A stretch of DNA of 64,000 nucleotides, from the NCBI GenBank assembly GCA_001683735.1, contig LUGG01000025.1, positions 744,001-808,000 of the forward strand, given 5' to 3'. The DNA is from Grifola frondosa (taxonomy: Eukaryota > Basidiomycota > Agaricomycetes > Polyporales > Grifolaceae). The notes beneath the pieces were generated by a model. It made no database searches, was not told where the DNA came from, and was given only the letters and a program-made list of their open reading frames with translations. The position numbers and the translations under genes are program-made. Positions 9,810 through 19,925 of this stretch are shown here, one piece after another (position 1 is the stretch's first letter; each line of letters opens with the position of its first letter).

Positions 9810-12256
9810 CTACAACATGGACTCCCTGTCCAACTTGTGAAGGAAGTCCTCCATCCCGGTGCACGGATCCACCCCAGGAAAACGTAAGATGAGTGTTCGC
9901 CGCAGCTCGCAGTGGACCCAGAAAGCGTCCGTAAGTTTATTCGCCTCCCATATCCGCATCACCGGGTTCCAACGCTGGAAATGCACAACATTAGCATCGG
10001 TAAAGCACTTTAAAACGATTGGAAGTCGCGCGATGCTGATTTTCCCCTCACGAGGGACAGTGATATAGAACGGCCGTGGTCGCTTGCCCGACTAACGTGA
10101 ATGTGAGTTCGCGCTCGAGAGAATTAGCAAGCGGACAACCTGGTTCCCACGTAAATTCGAGCGGAACCAGTCCTGCTCCGTCGACACGCCCATTCCGGCT
10201 CAGAAGATGAGGACCCATGCCGCCCCTTTCCGGCTCAAACTCCTCGTCCGACTCATCCCATGTCAACTTGTCGAGGGGATCCTCGTCGGAAGTGTATAGG
10301 TCCGAAGCATGCCCACCCGACATCTCTTCTGTAAAGAGGGAGGCGAAGGGGTCCTTGTCAGTTCGAAGACCAGCCACCAACTCCGGGCTGGAGTTGACCT
10401 GCGATGAACGGGGTAATGCATCGTCGTCGTCGGGCCCGATCGCCTCCTCCGCTGCGAGCAGCGGGGGTGGCGATTCTCCTTGCCGCTGTCGTTCCCGCTT
10501 GAAGGGCTAGGCTCCTTCGATGCTGTTGTTTCAAGAATTCAGATGCAAGGGAGGTGTACACCTTGCGGCGGCCGTCATCCACACTTTTTGAGTGGGAAAG
10601 GTGTCCGAGATTGCTGCATCGACTGCCGCGCCAATATCCAACGTCGGCTCAGCATCCGAATCGGAAGAGATAGAGATGACGCTACAAGCGGGGAGAGGGA
10701 GAGCGGGCATAGCTTGGGTCAGTGGTATGAACGACGGACGCCTTTGGCGTGACTGGCGTCCGTGTAATGGGGATTGGGAGGCGCGAGAAGGTCGATGTGC
10801 GTACGATGCGAGCTCTCTTACTGGAGAAGAGGTCCATCCGAGGGCGTGGAAGGGACAAAAAACGTGCTCTTAGAGCGAGACGCGGAGCCAGGAGGAGCGC
10901 TGCCAGCCGATGCCCCAGTCGCCGTCTTCTCGCTGGACTTCTGAGTGAGAGGGGCTGAGTGACCGGTTTAGTGCCAGTCGTTATGCGTACGATGCGAGCT
11001 GCCTTGGTAGGAGAAGACGGTCCATCCGAGGGCGTGGAAGGGCCAAACACGTCGTTGGACTTCTGGGTGAGAGGCTGGGTGACCGGCCTAGTGCCAGTCG
11101 TGATGCGTACGATGCGAGCTGCCTTGGTAGGAGGAGATGGTCCATCCGAGGGCGTGGAAGGGACGAAAAAAGGTGCTCGGGAAGACGACGATCCAGAAGA
11201 ACGATCACCAGCAGATGCCGCAGTACCCGAGGTCGCGACCTTCTCGTTAAAGGTCTGGCTGAGGAGGGGGAACGTCACTGGCCTAGGAATTCGAGTCATG
11301 GTCGGCACGCGGACGATGGCATTGATGGCAGGTGTCTTGCGAGACGACAGCGCCTTGCCTTTGCCTTTACCCTTCAAGGAGTCGGTAGGGCTCGTAGCTG
11401 GCGTGCGAGGAGTAGAAGCCGTGGGCTGGATCAATGTATGATTAGTTATATAATGCGTAACACAAGAATCGAGGCTCACCTGCGAGCTGGACCATCCAAG
11501 CCCGGATGGAGTCACACCGCTCGACGAACCTGTCGTCTATGTGGTAGCAGTCAGCAGGATGTTCATTTGCGGGTTGCATATCACTTACCTGGGGGCTAGC
11601 ACCCTCTTCAACCAGCCTTTTTTTCTCAGGGATGCCCTCAGTGAGGTCCATCGAAGCGCGACGCTTCCCCAAACATCCCTATTATTCACTAGGTTAGTGT
11701 AGAATTACCGCGTATTGATCTCTCACTTACCTCGTTATCCAATTCACTTTGCAGTTTCGTCGCCAAAGCACGGTCTGCTCGTTCTTGTGCCGCTCGCGCC
11801 GTCACTACCGCCCTCTCGTGCCGCACCTTAGCCACCTCCTCGCGCGCACCCGCCTTCTCTTCAGCAACCCGGGCGCGTTCCGCCGTCGCTCCCAGACGAT
11901 TCGCATCAGCCTCCAGGCGAATACGTTCTTCATCGGCAATGAGTGCCTGAATAGCGGCAATCTTCGATGGAGAGGGAGCTGCCCCGGTCCAGGAGAACCA
12001 ATCGCAGTACTTGTTCTTCTCGAAATTTTTGTACGTGCACTGATGGACAGCAAATGAGCCCCGCAGTGCATCTAAGTAAGTAGAAACATACCTTAAAGAA
12101 CCATTCGCCCGCATGCTCGCTGGCGAACGCCAACTTACAGATGATCTTGCCGCCGTTGCCGCAAGTAGGGCAAACTTTCGGGCTGTCTTTAGGGCGATAT
12201 TCTTTCGAACCCTCCTCGCAGAGAGTCCTGAGAGCGTTAGAGTATTTAGAAGGCAT
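9810..12256 (-). CDS. KDZ cargo gene A: GRF-type zinc finger, coiled coil and repeat protein
   Basis: I infer one multi-exon gene. Exon 1 starts at 12256 (MPSKYSNALRTL). Across a short intron (acceptor near 12040) it gives a cysteine pattern like a GRF zinc finger: CPTCGNGGK, then GEWFFK, CTYKNF and KYCDWFSWTG. A charged, Ala/Glu/Arg-rich helix follows (11730-11960), probably a coiled coil. Then come a basic piece (KRRASMDLTEGIPEKKR) and a Ser/Thr/Pro-rich part with three degenerate repeats. The acidic C-terminal part (ESDEEFEPE) changes frame before ending with IARLPIVLKCF, FQRWNPVMRIWEA and LHKLDRESML-stop at 9810. Nuclear DNA binding is plausible. The exact exon chain is uncertain and frame changes near 10060, 10480 and 10900 may be lesions. 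Confidence 0.5.
10800..11175 (-). repeat. Coding tandem repeat inside cargo gene A
   Basis: Two good units (about 10960-11046 and 11083-11165) and a diverged third (about 10800-10860) encode PSTPSDGP followed by PTKAARIVRITTGT and PVTQPL. The period is roughly 120 bp for the good pair. Repeat slippage could explain the frame changes here. Confidence 0.7.
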
Positions 12257-12697
12257 GGGAAATGTGAGAATAGTGAGAGGTGGATGTCCACAAGAAGACA
12301 AATACACGAAGTCAGACAGATTATAACATACGCAGCCTGGATCTCGCCATGTCAAATTTCTCCAGAAGGCGGAAGAGCGCGTCGGCCGATGCGTTGGAGG
12401 AAGCAAATACGCGATAACGCTCCAGCTCGACCACACTTTCAGGGCACGGAACGACGAAACTTCCCTGCCGTGTTTCTAAGTGCCCGTGAAGATCGATCGC
12501 CTCAAGATTGTTTCAAAACATACCGGAAATATCAAGATCACTCATTTATCCACCAACGCCCGGGACAGCAGATCTTATCCCACGGACACCGGCTGCCTGT
12601 CGAGGTGTATCACTCTTGTCACAGTCGGGAACCAAGTAACTAGACAAAAATACGATAACGTAGCTACGGAATTTAGTGGAAAGTAGCTGCGTGAAGT

Positions 12698-14649
12698 TCA
12701 CCCGCGGCGACGCTTCGTCGACTTCGGTTCAAGCGACTCGAGGCTCTGCGCCGCCTTCCGCTTTTGCAGAGCGACAGTCTGCACCCTGCACCGTAAGTGA
12801 GTTCTTCTAGTCTGTTGATTGACAGAATATTTCACTTACGGATCTTCGCCAAGAAGGCGACCTGAAGGTTTGCGTTCCCGTGGAGCTCGAGTAATCAGTG
12901 AAGTGTCCACAGGCTGGACCGTTCGTACTGGTTTGCAACGCGCGCGGTGCCAGAAGATTTGGCGGCTGAAGCGGGGTCTGTAATATTATGCTGTAGATGA
13001 GAATGTATGAAGAATGGGTCAACTACGTACCGTTATCAAAGAGCTTTGATTTCTTTGATTTGAATTTCTTTGACTTGGACTTCCTCGACTTCTTGCGCGT
13101 CTGCTGGTTTCCGTCAGTCAAGGTTTCTACATTGCGTTCGTCAGTACGATTGCCTCATCAACATTATTGCAAGCTTACCTTGGATCGCTGTGAGTCGAAG
13201 TTCATGTGTTAGCTAATCCTGAATGATCGACCACGAAGAATACGCACCCTTGTGCACGATCTCCGCCACGACTGCCTGTGACAATGAAGGTTGAGGGGAT
13301 GCCGGTTGAGAAACTCCTGCGGCATCTGTCGCACACAAGTAGGCGATGGGACGGATGGTTGAGGAGATGCTGGTCGCGAAACCTCCTGTGAGTTCTCACG
13401 CGTGCGAGCAGGCGATGGGACGGATAGTTGGGGTGATTCTGGTTGGTAGAGCTCCGGCGAGCTGTCTCGTGGGGGAGAAGGCGATGGCTGGGACGCAGCC
13501 AATGCGCCAGAGAGCTCGTCACCTTGCTCGGCAAGGTGGAGCACGACGCTCGTGTGTGCGACGGCGGCGAAGGCGGCGGTGCTGTAGTATAGGATCATTG
13601 AGGAAATGCCGATCGAACACGACTGATACTCACGTTTGAATAAGTCAGATAAAAACTCTGTGAATTTGCCGCGAATACGGTCGGAAGGCCAACCTGCAAG
13701 AGCACACAGCCGCGTTTCGAAGTCACAGCCCGCTGCGTCCTTGCCAATGCTTGTTCTACGTGTGATGTCAGCTGAATCAACCAGTAACGAGTTTAAACGG
13801 ACTCACGCATATGCTTGTAGATTCCCATTGGCATCAACGCCGCCCGCGATGTAGAACCCTACCCAACCGTTTGATCATACCATCCTCGTGCACAAGCTTC
13901 CAACCAGTCTGGCATCGAGGAAGCTTTCCTGTGCACGCCGTAAGAATTATCCCGCACAGAAATCTATTGACTTACCGCGCGCGAATGCCATCAGGGCCAA
14001 GAGCTGCGAGTTCAGCTTCAAGTGCCTTCCCTTGAGTCTCCGCTTCCTGCGCGAAGGCAGCTTTCTCCGCCGGGCTCAGCTGGTCGAATCGGGCTTTGGC
14101 TTCGGAGGCCCATTTACCAATGTTGGCTCTAGCGCGTCCGTCGGTTCCCGTGCTGACTTCAGCTTGAGGGCGATCCGGATGTTGTTTCTTGTAGATGTCC
14201 AGCGCGCTGGGCTTGCGGGCTGGCGTACCGGCCATTGGCACAGGCGGCACCACAGTAGCCTTCGTGCGCTTGCGCTTCTCGCTGGCGTTCTTCACCCAGT
14301 TGTAGATGCGCTAAGTAAGAGTTAGTATATATCATTCAAGCCAGGCACCTCGTACCTTGGCAATACCCTCCAGACGAGCCTCTGCTTCTTCAACGGACTC
14401 CTCCTCAAGACAAACCATTCGTGACCGATTCTTGCGCTTCGCACCTGCCAATCGTACTGTGAATTCCTCGGCGCTCTCAGCCTGAAAGGGAGTGTTGCCA
14501 AATGTTCGCGGGTATCGCTGAGTGATGCAAGTCGCAGCAGCTCGCTGACTACCAGTCTCTCCCCCGTTCAGTAAGTCCATTACCTCCTGCGAATTGCGAG
14601 CCTCTAGCAAGAAAGCCAGCTCTTCGGGACGCCATTTCGTCTTCCCCAT
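12698..14649 (-). CDS. KDZ cargo gene B: HMG-box-like / DNA-binding protein candidate
   Basis: The start is set at ATG 14649 (MGKTKWRPEELAFLLEARN). The exon runs to about 14357, and a short intron leads to RIYNWVKNASEKRKRTKATV and a segment with HMG-box flavour (ARKPSALDIYKKQHPDRP, then NIGKWASEAKARFDQLSPAE, KAAFAQEAE). Later exons are less sure: TGWKLVHEDGMIKRLG near 13870-13915, a block with LQVGLP at 13640-13700, a Ser/Pro-rich stretch at 13210-13560, a very basic KKSRKSKSKKFKSKKSKLF at 13040-13100, and a last exon ending in KSTKRRRG-stop at 12698. Basic patches fit a nuclear protein. HMG similarity is by eye and modest. Between genes B and A (12257-12697) I see nothing firm. Confidence 0.45.
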
Positions 14650-15068
14650 CTTTTCTACGGCGTAATCGTCAGTACCTGAGTTCAACACAGGGACGATTTC
14701 TCACCGAACGTTCCGCCGCAGAAAGCTACCCTGCCAGAGCGCAAGAGATCCTGCAAGACATTGTTCAGCGCCGGAAATCCAACTTACCCGGTGGCCAATC
14801 TCAAATGATCCCGATGGTCTCCGAGGAGACCCATGAAGGAAACAACGATCAATTCCGATAACTGCAAAATAATACATCCAACGGCAAGGAGAAAAAACTC
14901 GATAAACCGCCCGAGAAGTCCAGATCCAGCACAATCACGACGAAGGATCAAACGAAAGCACCTGAGGAGAAAAGCGTCGATCCACAGGCAGCGCGAAAGC
15001 AGAGAGCATACACGAAGAGCAAGGCATAGAATGAACATAGCAACAAAACAGATGACGTCCGCACTACA

Positions 15069-17160
15069 CTAATCCAAGTTCATGAAAACAGGCGGCGTCG
15101 GCAAACGATGGAACACCCTTGCAAAGGACTGTGCGTAAAACGATACTGCATGGTCCTGAGCGTGCGCAAGCTCCTCGCTCGAACATGTCTGGAGCCAAGC
15201 AGGCTGCACAGCAAGCTCACGAGGGAGTGATGGCCAGGACGCAAGCACCGAGACGAACGCGACGACGGTATCCCTGCTGCGCGTGCTGCCGGGGGACGGT
15301 ACACGCCATCTATAGCTCTCTCGCTGCGTCTCGAAGTCCAATGGCACCACGCTCACCGCTGTTCCCCCAGCTGCCGTCCAGACCTTCGCAACCTCCTTCT
15401 CCCGAGCCCATCTAGCCAACGGCGACCACGCAGCGGATCCCAGGAGCACCTCATCCAGTGCCAACAGCTCTCCCCTGAAATTGATCTCGTGGCACTCCCA
15501 GAGGAGTAGCGTACGAAGGCGGCGGTCATCGCGAGCCACCGCTGTCGAGACCGTGATGCCACTGACGATAGGCTCGTCATCGGAGAAGTAGGTCGGGATG
15601 CGGCCAACTTTGCCGAAAAGTCGGCGAGCGTCCACCTTCGAGTGGTGGCGCCTCTCAGCGGCCGGAGAGACCTTTGGAGGGGGCACGGCGTGTGCATCAT
15701 ATAGATATTCGCCCACAGGGCATCACGCCATTGCGTGAGCGTGAGGGGTCGCCAGAGAGGGTGGGCTCCATTATGCGGGAGCGGCAGAATGAGCGAATGC
15801 GAGCCAGACTATGGATGTACCGCGTGATCTTCAGCATCTCGTCCTCATCAGCTGCTTTGCCCCCGGCATGGAGGACAAGAGGAAAGGAGGCGCGTAGAAA
15901 AATCTATGAGCATCCTCCGACGGGGGACGAGAGATGCTCTGCAATGCACGCATCCATGGCGAAGACATGCCGACGAGGGAAGGGGAGGATAATGTGTGAC
16001 GGCCGGATGGGTGAGATTAGTGACGACGGTAGGTGGCGGACTGATGTGTTCGCCTGCAGGAGACTCATCGCCGCCGTTTTCCTTGCCTGCGGCAGCAGCC
16101 TTCCTGCGCGATCGCCTCGGGCCTCGATGAGTTGACTTCGAGCGCTGCCGCAAGGCAGCGCCTTCGTCGAGCTTCTGACGCTTGACGACTTGTTCACGAG
16201 CAGGGGGAGGAGAGATCCAAGACGACGGTCGCCGATGTTCTTCATCAACGCACACTGGATGAGCTCGGTCCAATAGCCTGGGGCAGCCACAATGCCTTGG
16301 CCGTTGTCGAAAATGTTGACTAATGAGGGACGAGTGGGGTTGTTGTCCATGTCGAACGGCAGACCGACTGGCTCCACGATGTCATAGATGATGAGGGAGC
16401 GCGTGTGTTGCTGGATGAGCCACACAGGTAAGCCGACGCGATGGAACATCATCGCCGTGTGGGAGAGTTCGTGAACGCGCCGGACAGGGAGCACATCATG
16501 CTGGCGAAGGACGGATTCTCCCATCGTGGAGCGACGACTTCATTCCAGGTAATGAAACCTGCTAGCTCCAGCGAGAGCCGCTGGACGTGAGCAGCAATCA
16601 CGAGTACGGTCTCCCATCCAGAAGGCAGCCGGCGTAGACGATCCATCGAATTCTGGAGCGCCAACTTCATCCGGTCTCCAGGCGCACGGTGTGCCTTGCG
16701 TTCATGCCTGAACGGTCCCAGCGCTGGATGATTTGCTCAGCTCCTTGAAACAGCTCGGACATAAGCTGCGGCCGCAGGAAGCCAACGTCCTGGACCCCGC
16801 ATTGCTTATCGCGTTCGAAATCCTCTTCGCGAATGTATCGGAAGAGAACGGTCGGCGCGAACTCAGGGGAAGCAGTGCTGGGAATGCAAGCGCAGTGAAT
16901 GGTTTTGAGAATAATATTGCGGCCAGCGAGAATATTCGTGAAGGCCGAAGCGGCCTCGTGCATGATCTCTAGGAGACCATGGCGAGCGAGAGGAACTTCG
17001 GCACCCACGTCATATTGGGCGTGGTCCATAGGCAGCTGTCACTGAGACTTTCGGCGGCCACAAGTGCATCGTAGGCGTGGATCTTCTGCCCTGAACCTAA
17101 TTCCAAATTTGAAAATTGAACATCGGATGCGAAAAGGAAACTACAAAGAAAGAAACGCAC
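15069..17160 (-). pseudogene. KDZ cargo gene C: agaricomycete-specific protein, unknown function
   Basis: Blocks in order on the minus strand: 17160-16980 (KIHAYDALVAAESLSDSCLW), 17029-16667 (about 120 codons, VLFRYIREEDFERDKQC), 16660-16530 (RRLPSGWETVLVIAAHVQRL, WNEVVAPRW), 16520-16270 (MMFHRVGLPVWLIQ, GYWTELIQ), a basic linker (REQVVKRQKLDEG, RRSRRKAAAAGKENG), and a long last exon at 15716-15069 with LLWECHEINFRGELLALDE, ending MNLD-stop. The WETxxxxAAHVQRLxLE and FRVGxPVWxI patterns, and the N-F-R-x-E-L-L-A-L-D motif, resemble hypothetical proteins I recall from Agaricomycetes, perhaps KDZ-linked ones. Frame changes around 16500-16540 and 16270 suggest lesions. The stretch 14700-15065 before gene B is intergenic. 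Confidence 0.5.
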
Positions 17161-18861
17161 GCAATTTGTGGGTGCGCTTCAATGCTACATCATGGACCCT
17201 TACGATCGAGGCTCGTTCGTGGGACGAGGCTTTGGCTCAGGAGAAATCTCCTGCATATTTCGCGACATGATTCTTTGCTCATTGTCAGCGCGCGCCCAAG
17301 AAACACATGTACTACATTCTGAGACCTACACAAGAAAAAAAAGTATATTGTGATACGAACCCTAATACAACAAGTGACGTAGCTACAATCGAAACCGACG
17401 CCAAGCGCGCATGATTAGCCACTGAAATGGTCGGAAGAAATAAGTGAATCATACCTGGAAGAACAAGCCAAATCACCGCACACGCGCACGAAGGTTGAGC
17501 TGGGGGGAACAGAAGAGGCACAACGGGAAAGGACACGACGCCGAGGGAGACACGGGGGAACCACCACCAGCAGAGAGCACAAACCAGAGGCACGGACCGG
17601 GACCACGAAGCGGATGGACGTACGACGTACGAGAGACAACGACCAGGCACACAGTAGACGGTGTCTACCGGGCCAAGGCGTATACGGCGGTGTAGGTTGT
17701 ATGTGCCAGCCCTTCACGCGCCCGTCGAAGACCTGTGAAGAAAACAAAGGCGTACTGGGGAGCACGCGTATCAGCCCAGGTATGCGCGACGAGGTCCAGA
17801 CTTACAGAGTATGGTGAGGACGCGAGGGAACCAAGAGGACGCGAAGAACTAAGAAGCAGTGAGGGAGGCGTATCGTGACGTCGAGGCGTGCGGAGAAGGA
17901 TAGGGAGGCGAACAGCGAGCTGCAAGCAGAAGACAGTGAGGATGGAGGCCGGATTGGGGAAGGGGAGTGAGGCAGAAGTCAGAGGCGGAAGTCAGAGGAC
18001 TGAGCGCCTGGCTGGCCCGTGCGTGGGAAGGCATTGAAGCTCCGCGCCAAAGCCACCCAGTCACCTGAGCGCCGAAGTGGTGTGACTGGGCGCTGAGCAG
18101 TGAGCCCAAAATGGCAGCTCAGCGCCCAGTACGCTTAAGCGCCAAGTCGTCATCAGCTCCCACGCACGGACCATCGGAGTTGCGTTCAGCCTTCGAGCTG
18201 AACGATGCCTCCCCCCCCGTTTCTGGCTCTATGTCCCCGCTCCGCCCTCGCTCTCCCAGCCTCTCTTCCCCGCCACTCTCGCTCGCTTTCCTCGCCGCCG
18301 CTCGCACTTCCCCGCCACTCTCCCTCGCTCTCCTCTCTCCGCTCTCCTCGTCGCTCCTTCTCTCTGCCGCTCTCCTTGCCACTCCTTCGTCACTCTAGCT
18401 TGCTCTGCCAACCGCTCTCTTCTCCACGCTCTTCCGTGGGCCTCTCGCTCTCGCTCACACTCTCCCCGCTCTCTCTCCCCGCACGTGGCCATGAAACCCA
18501 CCGAGACCCAGACGCATAACCGTCTGGCGAGCTCGATGGCCCGGGATACGCTCCGGCAGGTACCACCTGCTGTTTGAGCATCCCACGACCGCCTGCCACA
18601 AACCCCTTGTTTGGCCGCATGCTTTCCCTCTGGACCTCCAGGGTTCTTTCTGGATCACTCGTCTGGACGAATGCCACGGATTTCACAGTCCGGCTTGCAT
18701 TGCGGAATATCGGTGCATGCTTCATTTTTTATCCTGATCTCACGAATAATCTTGTCTTCTCAGGTGTACTTGATCCACCCCTGTTCATCCGGTACGTGGA
18801 TGTAAATGTTCTGCCGCAGGACTTAAGACTAATCCCCCACTATTCACTAGCTGATTCCTGA
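17161..18861. other. Divergent intergenic region of the KDZ element
   Basis: This separates the leftward cargo genes from the rightward pair and should hold both promoters. It has a 14-bp perfect inverted repeat at 18085-18130 and a strongly pyrimidine-rich plus strand at 18205-18485. Long open frames such as 18111-18398 follow from this skewed composition and I do not call them genes. The piece 18560-18860 may contain a leader exon for the gene at 18862. Confidence 0.5.
18085..18130. repeat. 14-bp perfect inverted repeat
   Basis: ACTGGGCGCTGAGC (18085-18098) is mirrored by GCTCAGCGCCCAGT (18117-18130) across an 18-bp spacer. Further GAGCGCC words occur just upstream (18002 and 18066). It lies in the divergent promoter region of the KDZ element, so a regulatory or transposase-binding role is possible. 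Confidence 0.75.
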
Positions 18862-19539
18862 ATGCCGCGTGTTCGTAGCTCTCCCGACAGCCCTACGTCG
18901 TACATGGCGCGCCGTCGCGCTCAGTTTCTCTCAAGATTACGCCAGTCCCGCTCGCGTTCCTCTGCACCTGCATCGTCTTCCCCCCACGTCCGTTTGGATC
19001 AAGACGTACGTGGTGTGACAGTGCGGGTAGAATTCTCGTCGACCAACCCCTCATTCACGTCGAATGCCGCATCCTTGCGCAAGGAGTGCGGCCTCTCCAT
19101 GCACTGGTCGATGTCCTTCAACCGCGCAGGTGTCACCCAGTTGCCGGAGTGTTACATTGAGATGGAGGGGTTGCCATCGCAGGTCGACAAACGCGTAAGT
19201 CATGCACATATCATCTTTTAACAGAAAATTCACGTCTTCGACAAGTTCAATCTCCCACTGTCCGCTGAACAACTGTTCCCCTCAGCACAGTTCGAACAAT
19301 GGATCGCGCGTCTCGGAAGCCCTGACGTAGTGCGCGTGGTGCCGGAGTATGGGCGCGCTATCGTGCACGACCTCGCTAGGATTTACATATTCTTTTGTGA
19401 GGACCGGGAGGATTATGTAGAAGGTTGGGAGATGTTCATCCGGAAGATTGAAGATGCTGCGAAGGAACCTGCTCGTCCGATCGAAGCGCGTCTTTTAGAA
19501 ATCGATCGTTGGGCACGCCGTAACCTACCGGTACGATAA
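18862..19539 (+). CDS. KDZ-borne small protein, about 215 residues, unknown
   Basis: Two exons join cleanly. The first is 18862-19194 (MPRVRSSPDSPTSYMARRRA, later VRLDQDVRGVTVRVEF and CYIEMEGLPSQVDKR) with a GTAAGT donor. The second is 19225-19539 (KIHVFDKFNLPLSAEQLFP, FEQWIARLGSPDVVRVV, HDLARIYIFFCEDRED, LEIDRWARRNLPVR-stop). The product has an Arg/Ser-rich start and a mixed alpha/beta body, with no signal peptide or membrane helix. I do not recognise the family. If GTACGA at 19531 is used as a donor, the gene could extend with an exon starting DCSIGSFCIR. It is the only gene in the element that reads through without a lesion. The KDZ transposase follows on the same strand. Confidence 0.55.
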
Positions 19540-19925
19540 TTGACTTTTTATACACCGCTTTCTTGACTGATGTCAGGATTGCAGTATTGGATCTTTCTGC
19601 ATTCGTATACGGAGCCGGAAGCCCATGGTGAAGACAATTAAGGTAACCTGTCGTCTGTATTTCAGGAGAATATGTAGGGGGGGGGGGGGAAGCAGCGCTG
19701 CCTGAGCTTTGTAATATGTATTCCGTGTTGTACGGCGTGTATCTGCGAAAGTAACCAATACTGGTCCCCGCTGGACGTAGTACGGCCCCTCGCATTGAAA
19801 ACGAGCGATTGTCGGTGAACGCGGGTGTTGATATGGAATGCGGCTGCCTGGCAAATGTGCGGGTCACGTGCTTTTTCATGAAGGATTTTGACTTCGTTTC
19901 TACCTTCAGTTCGACGACATGACCT

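Noticed and set aside
18111..18519. Overlapping long ORFs on both strands in the CT-rich stretch
   Set aside because: They follow from the skewed composition. They have low-complexity Ser/Leu/Pro or Arg/Glu content and no exon-like borders.
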